Below are positions 29,401 through 37,022 of a DNA stretch of 64,000 nt, in pieces (position 1 is the stretch's first letter; each line of letters begins with the position of its first letter). The DNA is from Henricia sp. BOLD:AAB3569 (taxonomy: Eukaryota > Echinodermata > Asteroidea > Spinulosida > Echinasteridae). The notes below the pieces were generated by a model, which saw only the letters and a list, made by a program, of their open reading frames with translations, was not told the origin of the DNA and searched no databases. Made by a program: the position numbers and the translations under genes. The DNA lies in contig JBBELK010000015.1 of the NCBI GenBank assembly GCA_037783545.1, positions 992,001-1,056,000 on the forward strand. Direction: 5' to 3'.

Positions 29401-31280
29401 GTTCGGCGTAGGCATATACTAAAGTTGTTGATTTTTTTGTCACGGGACGGCCATCAGCACCTAGTGTCATGCATACAGGCGATGTAGCTGCCGTTTTCGT
29501 CTCGCAAACAACCGGTGCCTGCACTGCACTGGTCTCTGCGCCGCAAACCATCTTCACTACTAAAGCCCAATTCATACTCGCTCGGCGACCTACATGCGGA
29601 ACGGAAATTTTGTCCGCCGAGTAGGGTCAAACAAGTTCAACAGTGCGCGGTCAGTATTAACTCTGCAGCGACTACACTCGGCGAAAGTGCGGCGAGTATG
29701 CGGCGAGTGAGTTCGGCGGAGTATGAATCTAGCTTAATGGTTGCATAACGGCCGTTTTCTACATTGTGATCGCGTTGGGGCGTAATGTTAGTAAATGTTT
29801 CCTTCCGTTGTCGGCTTTCACCATCCACCCTGCAGAACCATTCCCTCTGCTCGAGCTCCAAGTGGCAGTTGAGCCAAGCTCATCAAGCTATTCCGTGTTT
29901 TCCCAGCAGAGACCTGACGAATGCGTTCTCCTCCGCCGACTTGGGCATAAAGAGGTTTCGGCCGATGTCTTGACAGAATTCTCCGGCTATAACTTCCAGG
30001 TCATGGGGAAGGGGTACATTTGGTATTCCGTGCCCTCCCGTGTTTCCCATGAGAATCATAAAGTGGGGAAATACCGAGGACAATCAAGAAAATGCGTATC
30101 ATCTTGAAGAGGGCACCTAAAGGAAATGTCTGAAATAGGTTATAGAATGCGACTTTACGACGTGTATAGGACCCTAGCCACAGAGCTTTAAACTATAACG
30201 TCTATATCTCATAGTTTCACTGTAGGCTATACAGCACATAGCCGAAACAGCTTCTCTCAAACTTACAAGTATATGCCTATATACCATGCACTGTCGAGGA
30301 ACATTGGTCTATGGTCTCGCTATGGCGCTATACCTGCATAGTTACTGTTGTTATTACCATTCAGTGCAATTTTACCCAATTTACACAAATGAAGGCATTC
30401 ATTATGGAACTTAGGTGTGAAGGCTGCTGACATTTTAAAAGAAATTGTCACTCCCACCGTCCAATTTTCTCTTTTTATGAATTTTGCCGCAAAAAAAGGT
30501 CGAGTGCCACTCGCGGTAGGGGCTACTCAGGAAAGACATTTTAAGAAACGGTCAAGGTAAAAAAATGAGGGGGGGGGGGGGGTGGGGATCAGTGATGCTG
30601 AAGGTACGCATTTTACATTCGTTTTGAAAATTGACGGGTTAAAAGAGAGGCACAAAATTACAGTAAGAGTAATATGGGTATAAGGATCGTGCTCAAAATT
30701 GGGTATTGCGCTGGAATACTCATGTCTTCGTTTTGGATCGGCTTTCAAACATGGCTCCTAAGTGTTTCACACACGGTCATGTTAATCTAACGTAGCTATA
30801 CGTCGTTTTGCGCAGCGGCAAAATGAGTAAAACTATATGCTGTTCTTAAAGGCACAGGCTCGTCAATGCGCGCGTGAGGCCAAATTCAAAACAAAATACA
30901 AAATACGCAGCAAAGGCATGGAGCTGCTGATTTCGTGGCACGAATTTGGCCTCACGCGCGCATTGACGAGACTGCCTTTAAATAAACATAACACTTGATC
31001 AACTATACTTTAGTACATTGTACTATATATCAACAGGATTCAGAAGAGAAAACTTGGCGTTCTTGAGCAAATAAAATTGACGACTGAAACAACCCCAAGA
31101 CGCGCCAGGTATCTTTCTTTTACCGATTCATCAAATTGATGAAGTTTACGGAAGTTAATGAACACCGTGCCAAGAAAGTTATCGCCCGACTGCCATGGCA
31201 GCAGCGGCATCTACGTGGAGAGCTTGAAGAGCAAGTTACTACACACCAAGCGGGCCTTGTGGAACGTGTGCAGTCATTAA
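2557..31280 (+). CDS. CCDC154: CCDC154-like coiled-coil protein, multi-exon gene
   Basis: Coding exons: 2557-2597, 4124-4365, 4998-5256, 6006-6198, 9522-9604, 11521-11616, 11761-11986, 13630-13758, 14580-14704, 14856-14982, 16911-17051, 17523-17549, 18190-18309, 18992-19068, 20239-20467, 21422-21442, 22782-22868, 23229-23371, then 31037-31108 and 31145-31280. All joins have GT-AG ends and keep one frame (about 857 residues; human protein roughly 670). The ATG at 2557 follows an in-frame TGA. The N-terminus reads MWQMNGSYVDGESG and the rest is nearly continuous heptad-rich coil. CCDC154-like stretches are RLGEVRDVLMELRNRV, EEVSRKILSKEIKLREE and, near the end, AETKARREEVQDMQ; the last exon (KSKLLHTKRAL) resembles the vertebrate C-terminus more weakly. 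Loss of Ccdc154 has been linked to osteopetrosis in mouse (recalled, not checked). The exact 3' end is uncertain: reading through the donor at 23372 would stop at TAG 23373-23375, giving 789 residues. Confidence 0.8.
2598..4123 (+). other. intron 1 of the CCDC154-like gene
   Basis: The donor GTAAGA at 2598 and acceptor TTCTTAG ending at 4123 are phase-matched: GG from exon 1 plus G from exon 2 makes a glycine codon. Nothing else recognisable is present. Confidence 0.6.
4636..4914. mobile_element. MITE with imperfect inverted termini (about 280 bp)
   Basis: Left end AGCCAACAAGGACCAACAT pairs with right end ATGTTGTTCCTTGTTGGCT, with one mismatch over 19 bases. It lies in intron 2 of the CCDC154-like gene and has no coding capacity. 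Family not recognised. Confidence 0.6.
7561..7806. mobile_element. MITE family B, copy 1 (about 245 bp)
   Basis: Inverted termini are built on GGTCTTTCTATAAATTAGG. A second copy lies at 22501-22740 and matches nearly end to end, including the inner hairpin TTTAAAAGCCATTTTAA. Non-coding; sits in intron 4. Confidence 0.75.
7811..8025. mobile_element. MITE family C, copy 1 (about 215 bp)
   Basis: Inverted termini GTGAGGTTTCGGTGTGCAC and GCGACCGAAACCTCC. It is present in opposite orientation at 13781-14006. It lies directly beside the family B copy at 7561-7806, so two elements landed next to each other. Confidence 0.7.
8125..8506 (+). mobile_element. tRNA-derived SINE with (ATA)n tail
   Basis: The head folds as a tRNA-like sequence with Pol III A box TGGCCGAGCGG (8134-8144) and B box GGTTCGAACCT (8190-8200), with a long variable arm as in Leu/Ser tRNAs. 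The body includes TTGGGCAAGGCACTCAACC, and the element ends in an ATA microsatellite. A minus-strand copy lies at 27017-27368 and a related one at 27612-27810. The degenerate anticodon arm and tail argue against a functional tRNA gene. Confidence 0.85.
8702..9039. mobile_element. MITE family D, uninterrupted copy (about 338 bp)
   Basis: Inverted termini TTAAAGGAGCGTGT and ACACGCTCCTTTAA. A diverged copy at 44720-45672 carries two nested insertions; this intact copy lets the insertion points be read directly. Confidence 0.75.
10394..10520. mobile_element. MITE family A, copy 2 (one end degraded)
   Basis: Same core as the 261-400 element, in opposite orientation. The left terminal repeat is shortened to TTAGCCGCCATTT, while the right end keeps TATTCGATACAGTC. 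Confidence 0.65.
10978..11159 (-). mobile_element. tRNA-derived SINE family B, copy 1
   Basis: Read on the minus strand it holds a tRNA-like B-box region (GGTTCGAATCCCG type) and GAGCATCTGC. The non-tRNA part, CACCATTGAAATGAAACAAC on the plus strand, is shared with the copy at 24401-24697. No intact cloverleaf. Confidence 0.7.
12515..12829. mobile_element. MITE with about 50 bp imperfect inverted termini
   Basis: Left end TACACCAATCCGGTAA and right end TTACCGGATTGGTGTA pair. Further in, CATCCGCCATAGCTGGGG pairs with CCCCAGCTATGGCGGAT. The inner part is CpG-rich, with alternating CG around 12655-12690. It lies in intron 7 of the CCDC154-like gene. Confidence 0.7.
13480..13612 (-). mobile_element. 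SINE fragment ending 17 bp before a coding exon
   Basis: The stretch shares AAAGTGCCTTGCCCAAGGGC with the bodies of the SINEs at 8125 and 27017 and ends in a degraded tRNA-like segment (GGATTCAAACCC). Exon 8 of the CCDC154-like gene begins at 13630, so the fragment sits just before its acceptor. Confidence 0.5.
13781..14006. mobile_element. MITE family C, copy 2
   Basis: An inverted copy of 7811-8025, beginning right after a G-run and only about 22 bp past the donor of exon 8. Confidence 0.65.
14360..14540 (+). mobile_element. possible 3' end of a non-LTR retrotransposon
   Basis: A (GTTTT)n run is followed by CAGCCGCAAGGCTGCGAGAC and a TAAA-repeat tail (AATAAATAAATAAA). This tail style is typical of LINE 3' ends. 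No reverse transcriptase is present. It ends about 40 bp before exon 9. Confidence 0.4.
15567..15823. mobile_element. foldback element (about 257 bp)
   Basis: Long arms: AGAATAAGTCGCGCAGGCTA on the left pairs with TAGCTTGCGCGACTTATTCT on the right, and TTAAAATACAAAAATACAATG pairs imperfectly with CATTGTGTTTTAA near the centre. The central part resembles the smaller hairpin at 23469-23575. Confidence 0.65.
16274..16686. mobile_element. foldback element (about 413 bp) in intron 10
   Basis: GTCTGTTTTCAATACTGGAG on the left pairs with CTCCAGTATTGAAAACAGAC on the right, and the pairing continues inward imperfectly to a centre near 16480. No coding capacity. Confidence 0.7.
17305..17440. mobile_element. 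MITE family A, copy 3
   Basis: Same orientation as copy 2, with ATGTGCAACCATGCATGTCC inside and TATTCGATACGGTC at the right end. It lies in intron 11, about 80 bp before the 27-nt exon 12. Confidence 0.7.
17523..17549 (+). other. CCDC154: 27-nt microexon of the CCDC154-like gene
   Basis: The exon encodes AITDAINDK between acceptor TTGCACAG and donor GTAAGC, phase 0 on both sides. It is needed for no frame correction, so it could be a cassette exon. It fits the coiled-coil register of its neighbours. Confidence 0.65.
18407..18804. mobile_element. MITE with AGAGCGTGATCCAA termini (about 398 bp)
   Basis: AGAGCGTGATCCAA at the left end and TTGGATCACGCTCT at the right end are perfect inverted repeats. 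A small inner palindrome is CCGTCCCTCATGTGAGGGACGG near 18767-18788. It lies in intron 13. Confidence 0.75.
20239..20467 (+). other. CCDC154: exon 15 of the CCDC154-like gene, source of the tandem copies
   Basis: The exon has acceptor TTACTCAG and donor GTAAGC and completes AG|G (Arg) from exon 14. It encodes a coil (RQDLEAKHAKLLQEIEALKQ), a Pro/Ala linker, and a Lys-rich segment ending in KIDDMDEVINT. The second half, from about 20368, plus the first 47 intron bases is the unit repeated downstream. Confidence 0.75.
20468..21204 (+). repeat. five tandem copies of an exon end with its splice donor
   Basis: Units of about 144-154 bp each hold about 105 bp of exon-15-like sequence and 48 bp of its downstream intron. 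The motif GATGATATGGAT recurs at about 20441 (exon 15 itself), 20586, 20740, 20893, 21037 and 21190. The exon-like parts are 20516-20613, 20662-20766, 20815-20919, 20968-21063 and 21112-21204. Copies 2-4 of this array (starting 20662, 20815, 20968) are open in phase 0, preceded by AAGCAG and followed by ACG|GTAAGC. The first has frame-breaking indels and the last lacks the donor. Confidence 0.9.
21422..21442 (+). other. CCDC154: 21-nt microexon of the CCDC154-like gene
   Basis: It encodes QRKKYEE between acceptor GCATTTCAG and donor GTGAGT, phase 0 on both sides. It restores the charged coil between exons 15 and 17. Confidence 0.6.
21817..22310. mobile_element. MITE with GTCATACTAATTAC termini (about 494 bp)
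   Basis: GTCATACTAATTAC at the left pairs with GTAATTAGTATGAC at the right, and the adjoining CAACGGCC/GGCCGTTG also pairs. The inner part includes several CATCGGCC motifs. It lies in intron 16. Confidence 0.7.
22501..22740. mobile_element. MITE family B, copy 2
   Basis: Same orientation and nearly the same length as 7561-7806, with the same termini. It ends about 40 bp before exon 17. Confidence 0.75.
23469..23575. mobile_element. small hairpin element (about 107 bp)
   Basis: GGTGGCGGATCCA and TGGATCCGCCAC are inverted, as are AAATACAGGAATACAA and TTGTGTTCCTGTATTT. It begins about 100 bp after exon 18. Confidence 0.65.
23837..24213. mobile_element. foldback element (about 377 bp)
   Basis: GGGCCATTCTCTCGTTAC at the left pairs with GTAACGGGAGAATGGCCC at the right, and the pairing continues through TGCATTAATATAGCATGG and CCATGCTATATTAATGCA. 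Non-coding. Confidence 0.75.
24401..24697 (-). mobile_element. SINE family B, copy 2, interrupted by a hairpin element
   Basis: It matches 10978-11159 on both sides of an insertion at about 24547-24655. B-box-type sequence (GGTTCGAATCCCG) and GAGCATCTGC are on the minus strand. Confidence 0.7.
24547..24655. mobile_element. 109-bp hairpin element nested in a SINE
   Basis: GGGGCGTGTTCAATAGCGC at the left pairs imperfectly with GCGCTATTGAATGCGCCCC at the right. The other copy of the host SINE lacks this stretch, which marks it as an insertion. Confidence 0.7.
25498..25957. mobile_element. element family E, copy 1, with internal GGGCGAAATGG repeats
   Basis: The termini are AAAGGCAGTATACATGATTGG and CCAATCATGTATACT. 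The middle is a degenerate array of CCATTTCGCCCCA-like words (about 25675-25800). Copies in the other orientation lie at 28525-29049 and 34810-35279. Parts of the element look open in several frames only because the repeats are G+C-rich; no protein is claimed. Confidence 0.75.
27017..27368 (-). mobile_element. tRNA-derived SINE, minus-strand copy
   Basis: It is the reverse of the 8125 element: TTA microsatellite first, then the shared body, then the B box (GGATTCGAACCC on the plus strand) and A box near the right end. Confidence 0.85.
27612..27810 (-). mobile_element. related SINE with a different tRNA-like head
   Basis: It shares GAGCAAGTGTGGTTGAGTGC with the copy just upstream, but the tRNA-like part (CCCGGATTCGAACCT, CGCTCGGCCAT) and the TTTATTTA end differ. 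This suggests a sister subfamily. Confidence 0.65.
28401..28524. repeat. 124-bp segment duplicated at 34685-34809
   Basis: The sequence beginning GATTTTTGCTACGCGATCGA is nearly identical at both places. Each copy directly abuts a family E element, so element and flank were copied together. Confidence 0.8.
28525..29049. mobile_element. element family E, copy 2 (longest, about 525 bp)
   Basis: Termini AAAGATAGTATACATGATTGG and TGATGTATACTGCCTTTAA. The middle repeats TTTGGGGCGAAATGGCA-like words several times (about 28680-28855), and TTTTCGTCTCATGAGACGAAAA at 28857-28878 is a perfect palindrome. Confidence 0.75.
29562..29735. mobile_element. small MITE-like hairpin (about 174 bp)
   Basis: AAGCCCAATTCATACTCGC at the left pairs imperfectly with GCGGAGTATGAATCTAGCTT at the right. 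The inside is rich in CGGCGA words. Confidence 0.5.
30846..30982. mobile_element. hairpin family F, copy 1
   Basis: An almost full-length palindrome: TTAAAGGCACAGGCTCGTCA at the left, TGACGAGACTGCCTTTAA at the right, with GCGCGCGTGAGGCCAAATTC pairing inside. The other copies are at 34411, 41011 and 54383. Confidence 0.8.
31037..31280 (+). other. CCDC154: last two candidate exons of the CCDC154-like gene
   Basis: Exon 31037-31108 (acceptor TCAACAG, donor GTATCT) and exon 31145-31280 (acceptor GATGAAG, stop TAA) both accept the AG left by exon 18. The second encodes about 44 residues ending KSKLLHTKRALWNVCSH, which loosely resembles the vertebrate CCDC154 C-terminus. The gap between the two is only 36 bp, too short for a normal intron. 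They may be alternatives: exon 18 can also join directly to 31145 in frame. Confidence 0.5.
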
Positions 31281-31284
31281 TCAT

Positions 31285-32500
31285 GTAAAGTCAGCACTCC
31301 TCATATCCCCATGTCTCCTCTCTCTTGCTTTACATTTCCTGGCACACTTGAAGCTGTCCCAAAGCCCCGCCACTATGACGTCGGTGTTCTTTGATCCGGC
31401 GTGGCATTGATGATGTGTTGAGATACAAGCAAGTGCTAGTGGGCCCATCACCCCGCGGCTTCATCGCCGAACTAAACGGCGTGTTCTCAATAAGGCGACG
31501 GTGGAAACACCGGGCCGCGAGCGAGCTGAAACCACCGTCAGCTGCAAGCACTTCCCCCGGTCCGTACTCCAGGCGTTGCCGGTCGGCCGGCTGAGAGCCA
31601 TCTCGCCCATTCCCGGGCTACTGCCATGATTCCCAGCTCATATCGCCATCTCGCTGCGCTATTGGCTTATCATACACCAACTCCCTCGTTGTTGTTATTA
31701 CAAGAAAAAGAAACGATGAGATTGTGTTGTGACAAGCTATTTAGCCGCCGAGTGATTAATGGGGGGATAGGTTGAGTGATACGCGGGTCTCTTACGAGTA
31801 CCGCCTCGTGTAGAATGGACTTAAATCGACTTGGATTTCTCCACAGAGGCAGGGGAGGTCTGGCAAGATACACGCACTCAGGCGGCGTGCTATTATAAGT
31901 GAGCAATATATCACGAGGGCTAATAAGCCATGGTGTGCTGTTTCTACGGGTTTATACAAGTGTTTCCCAAGGAACGTGTGTGTTTGTTATGAGAAGGCCA
32001 ATTAGAGTTTAGTGTGTTGGAGTCTGGCAAACTTCTTCACTCCAAGAACAACCTGCCATCGCTAAAAGGGTCCCAGAATGCTGGTACGATTCGTTTTCAT
32101 GTAGGCCTACTGATGTTAAATGTCATATAGGGCCTATCTCCTACTTCGGCGACGAGAGACCGATATCACGACTTAAAGACAGATAATTAGAAAACTTAAA
32201 AAAAAAAATTCAAAACCGGGAACAGCAGCATTACATAACTGAAGAATAATGTTGATAAACTGCCTTGTACGGTTGTAGACATTTCAGCCACATAGATACA
32301 GTAATAATATATAGAAAACCTAAACAAATCCATACATAGTTTTGTGTTCAATGAATGGTAAAACATTTCTGTAAAAAAAAAGGAAGCACATTAGTGTACA
32401 AAGGTACATGGGGAAATCATGTAGTGTTTGTTACCATTGCTATATCAACACTTTTAGTCGGGTTTTTCTTGTCAACTTATGACCGAGTAAAATTCGGGGC
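31285..32500. promoter_or_regulatory. G+C-balanced, repeat-poor intergenic block; candidate regulatory DNA
   Basis: Unlike its surroundings this stretch has no hairpins or SINEs. Its CpG-rich part is about 31370-31660, and homeodomain-like TAAT cores (GTGATTAATGG near 31752) occur. No convincing gene is seen. A regulatory role is inference from its position between CCDC154 and PERCC1. Confidence 0.25.
32206..32345. repeat. dispersed repeat family G
   Basis: The words GATAAACTGCCTTG and ATTTCAGCCACATAGAT recur near 34126-34200, 34556-34640 and 41146-41250. Termini are not defined. Confidence 0.5.
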
Positions 32501-32534
32501 AACAGCTAGCAAATGATTTGTTGGGCTTTAATCC

Positions 32535-33136
32535 GGGGTTTCACTTGGCTTGACAACGGTTGCTATCCGCCATTACTGTGTCCATACTATGGCACGCCAA
32601 AGCGAAAAATAATTCAACACTGTTTACGCATATTTTCGCAAATGTTGCGCAAGAAAAAACAAGTTGGCATAACTTTTAAATGTTGATAGACTGTTTGAAA
32701 CTGGCATACCGTGCTCTTGTTGGCAAGTTTTTAAAAACGTTCAGACTTGTTTTTCAGGGTCGATGGCAAAATTATCAGTGTTGAATTCTTTCCGTTTTGG
32801 CGTGCCATACGCGTGACGTCAACAACTATCATATCCGTCATTACTGTGTCCATACTATGGCACGCCAAAGCGAAACTAATTCAACACTGATAATTTTGCC
32901 ATCAACCCTGAAAAACAAGTCTCAACATTTTTTAAAACTTGCCAACAAAAGCACGGTATGCCAGTTTCAAAAGTCTATCAACATTTGAAAGTCATGCCAA
33001 CCTTTTTTTTTCTTGCGCAACATTTGCGAAAATATGCGTCAACATTAAATTATCGGTGTTGAATTATTTTTCGCTGTGCCATAGTATGGACACAGTAATG
33101 GCGGATAGCAACCGTTGTCAAGCCAAGTGAAACCCA
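32535..33136. mobile_element. foldback element with about 280-bp arms
   Basis: GGTTTCACTTGGCTTGACAA at the left and TTGTCAAGCCAAGTGAAACC at the right are perfect inverses. Pairing continues through TGTCCATACTATGGCACGCC and runs to a short centre near 32830. No protein is encoded. Confidence 0.85.
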
Positions 33137-34410
33137 AGAATATTGTTTGGGACTTCCTAGTTACGTGCAAAATAGACCTTCACTGCTTCATTGCAAGCAC
33201 AAAGCACTCCACTCATCACAGACAAGGGGGGTATGGGGGGAAGGGTATTACGATAAGAAATCCAGAACGAGCACAGCTCACGATGAAAACAAAACAATCG
33301 CAGCCAATCACGACAGCTGAAACCTGAAGCCTACAAAATGTCCCATATTGCCTATTATAGAACCCACAATAACCGAACAAAAGGTGTATTTATCAAATGT
33401 CTCACTGGTCATATTTTGTAAATAGGAAAATGCTGATAACCATCAGCTAAAGCAAACACGATTGACAGTTCTACTGTTACTCTGTCGCCTGTCTTTATAC
33501 ATAAGACAAAACACTTGCATTGAAAAAAAATACCTAATTTGGTAAGATAAGCTTCATAATAAGAGGGGGTGTATTAGCTGACATAAGTACGCGTGCCATG
33601 AATGGTTTGGTGGCGGGCCATTCAAGGGCCGCCCCCGGGGTACAATGAGGGGCGTCACAGGTGTGTGGCGTGTGTCGCGTGCCGGTCTGCTACTGTATAA
33701 ACCCATGCACGCGTATTTATTGCCACTCAACTTCTGTAATCATTTGTGGAACCCCGTGTTTCATTATTTAAATTGAGCAAAATATTTTGCCGAATTTGTG
33801 CGCGGGATTTGAACCTATTTCATGAAATTTTCAGTTTTCAAATTGTGCAAAGCATGCATGTTCGCTTGTTCTGTATTTCAATTCTATTTTGATCACAATG
33901 CCTTTTCTTGTGAGTTCCATTGTAAATAAATAATAATAGGCATAATAATAATTAAACAAATAGTTTTTTTTTAAATGAGATTTATGAAAACTTGCAATGA
34001 AAGTGCAAGTCTTTGGTTTATTGAAGTTAAAATGAATGGCTAATCATGGATTTTCCTTTGAACGCAAATTTCGTTCGTTACCTAAAGGTATAAACTTATA
34101 AAACGGTGTTATTTCCACTGGTAATTAGAAATTTCAGCCACATAGATTCAGTAATACTTCAGAAAACCTGAAAAATCCAAGCATGTTTTTGTGCATGTAT
34201 ATGAATGGCTCAAAAAATCGCCTACAAAAAGCAGGCGATCTTTGGAGATTCAAATAGTTGAAATTTGTTGTCATCAATGAGGGCACTTCAGGCAACATTA
34301 TTTCACAGGATGATTACTACCATTACCATCTTTGATAACAAGTAAGCTTTTATATGTTTTAATAATTCGGTCATTCTTTAGAGGGTAATTACCAAACTGG
34401 ACCCTTACCT
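33137..34410. other. intergenic DNA, nothing recognised
   Basis: A+T-rich with no exon-like ORF. It contains a fragment of repeat family G near 34126-34200. Confidence 0.4.
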
Positions 34411-34546
34411 AAAGGCACAGGCTCGTCAGCAATGCGCGCCCGCCAAATGTGTGCCACGCAATACGCAGCTCCATAGCAAAGGCATGGAGCTGCGTGTTTC
34501 GAGCACGAATTTGGCGGGCGCGCATTGCTGACGAGCCTGTGCCTAC
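34411..34546. mobile_element. hairpin family F, copy 2
   Basis: Arms AAAGGCACAGGCTCGTCAGC and GCTGACGAGCCTGTGCCT, with CATGGAGCTGCGTGTTTCG near the loop. Confidence 0.85.
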
Positions 34547-34809
34547 AGGTAAACTTAAAAACAGCATTATACATAACTAACAAATAATGATGCAATGATA
34601 AACTGCCTTGTAGAAATTTCAGCCATGTGCAGTAATAGGCCTATATACTAATATTGTTCTATTTATTGACAACTCGTTCAGTACGATTTTTGCTACGCGA
34701 TCGATGATCATATCGAGGGGTGTGTATTTCTTGCGACATTGGTTGAGGACGTGCTGCTAATGTGTGCGCTGTTATGACGTTGCACGCCCCAAATGACATC
34801 TTTGGCAAC

Positions 34810-35279
34810 TTAAAGATAGTATACATGATTGGTAAACTGTTACGAATAGTTTTATCCCCCTGTGTGATTGAAGATTTTATGCATGATTAAAACCAACCTG
34901 AGCAAAAACCAGCTCCGTACTTCGTCTAACTTTTGAGAAAACAGTAAAAAAAAGGGGTTTGCAGTCATTTCGTCCCAAAACCACTTCGCCCTGAACCATT
35001 TCGCCCTGAACCACGGTCTGTGCACGTAGTGGTTTGGGGCGAAGTGACATTTGGGCGATGTAGTGTTTGGACGAAGTAATTTGGGGCGAAATGGTTTTGG
35101 GGCGAAATGAATTTGTCTCATGAGACGAAACTAATTGTTTTACTCATTTCTTAAAGACTATAGCATTCCAGACAAAACCATTTCAGGGGAAGTTTTCTAC
35201 GGTCATCATGTTTATAAGTTAGGCGTAAATCTGTGAACTTTTCTGATTTTCGAGATTACCAATGATATACTGCCTTTAA
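34810..35279. mobile_element. element family E, copy 3 (about 470 bp)
   Basis: Same orientation as copy 2, with a shorter internal GGGCGAAATGG array. It is preceded by the 124-bp flank at 34685-34809 that it shares with copy 2. Confidence 0.75.
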
Positions 35280-36600
35280 AATACACGCGTGTATATGGAC
35301 TAATTAAAAACGCCCAGTCAGATGAGACAGCATTGCACTGATAGAGATTTCATTGCACATCAGTAGAGTGTACGTGTGTGGATGCCATGATGTATCATCC
35401 GTTCGAGGTGGATCAGGATGAGGGCAGACGGAAGAAACCTCTCGGTATTAAACAAACTCGTCCACAATAACATGATTGATATGGTTCATTGTCATTGATG
35501 GAACAGTATATACGCGATAAGGTTAAAGCCACACACGTTTCACCGTTTAGTAACTGCCACAACACGCACAGGCAGTTAATGTATACCATTTCTTGTATTG
35601 TTCGTTTTGTTGGTTTGCTTTGTGATAAAATGGGACTAAGGATTGAGACACGGTTTTGTTTATATACAAATGAGTCCGTTTGTAAATATACAAACTAGAC
35701 TAAATTTATAAAACGATTTGATGAAAGGAATAAAATTGTTCGAACGGTGAGAAAATGCAAAAAGCAGTGATTACGGTATATTGTCTGTACGAGGGGTTGA
35801 AGCTTATATTTAAAACCAGAGTGCCATCATTAAAGCTAAGCCTGTTTATTAAGCCCGTTTACTAAGCCTTTAAAAATTAATAATTTTGTGTAATAATTGC
35901 ATGAGGGGTAGCGTAAAATACATGCGAATTTCATTTGTGAATTTCAGTGAATTTATTATTATTTTTAATTTGTAAGGCTGATATATATGCCTAATTATGT
36001 AACTGAAAATGTTAAAAGCAAAAACTATTTTTACGAAAAACCTCACACGTATTTTGCTTTGCGTCAAAGCTGGCGAGACTTGCAGCATTCAGAAATATGT
36101 TGTAATCACGTTTATTTTTACATAATACAACCATTATAATTTTTAATTAAACATGTTTTCTCATAAACTTGTTCTTTCTAAGCTTGCTTTGACCAAGACG
36201 AGTGTTCTAACAATTTTGACCATTACTGTATACTATGACATATCATGCAAATGAATTACGTTTACAAAAACGACATGTATTTATTTTTGCTGCAAATAAT
36301 AGCGAGTAGGCCTATGTGATGCATTTATTTTTTTATGTCTGAATTTTGAGTGAACACAATTTGCGAGAATGTCAACTTCTGGATTCGCGTTGGCGGGTTC
36401 CTAGACGCAGTCGCTGCACGATAGGCCTATGCCCTCAGCGATCGGTAGCAAAATACTCTAGTGCGCTTTCCCTGACACACATTTTGTATTTTTTATACTA
36501 GCCCTTTTTATTTTACGCGTGTTCATGCGGAGGCGTTACTAACGACCATATGCTCGCACGCAGACCCTAAAATCTACACTTTGGACCAGTTTTTGTTTTG
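35280..36600. other. intergenic DNA, nothing recognised
   Basis: A+T-rich with no coding exon or clear transposon end found. Base composition changes at about 36370, where the promoter-like block begins. Confidence 0.4.
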
Positions 36601-36639
36601 AAAGGGAAAAGTAAAATAGACGCGAGAAAAGAGCTGTCA

Positions 36640-36877
36640 ACGAGAACAACCAATGGGATCGCAGCTATGACGTCAGCCAGCTTGGGACTGGCCAATCACA
36701 CAAGGCCTTGCATTGAACACTACGCCGTGGGGTACGGGTAGAGTGTTTGTGAAATGTATCGCGAGTACGAGCGAGCCGTGCTGAGCCGATGAAGGGCCTA
36801 GGATAGCTCAGGCTGTCACTGCGCCAGGTGCTTGGCCTATATTCCCGATATAAAACTCGAATGGGAGTTACGGGACT
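36640..36877 (+). promoter_or_regulatory. candidate PERCC1 core promoter
   Basis: It has ACCAAT at 36649, a full CRE palindrome TGACGTCA at 36668-36675, a second CCAAT at 36692, an E-box CAGGTG at 36825 and TATAAAA at 36849-36855. Spacing from TATA predicts a start near 36880. It is the only such cluster upstream of PERCC1 on this strand. The assignment to PERCC1 rests on the splice-site match described for the first exon. Confidence 0.5.
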
Positions 36878-37022
36878 ATGCACTTTTTATTTAGTTACGC
36901 CAGCCGGCCGGCGGCGGCAGTAGTTACGGAGGAAGGGTCCGTGGGAGGAGAGCTGCATGCTATACATGGCCCAGTCACGGTGAACTCCGATCTCGTGTTT
37001 ATACGCCGGACGGATACCACAC
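36878..37022 (+). other. candidate first exon of PERCC1 (5' UTR)
   Basis: It begins just after the TATA box and ends ACCACACA|GTAAGTGC, a strong donor. The best acceptor before the PERCC1 ATG is a long pyrimidine tract ending GCATATCAG at 43645. A short frame opens at ATG 36878 and stops soon after the join, so it would be an upstream ORF rather than PERCC1 coding sequence. Confidence 0.45.
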
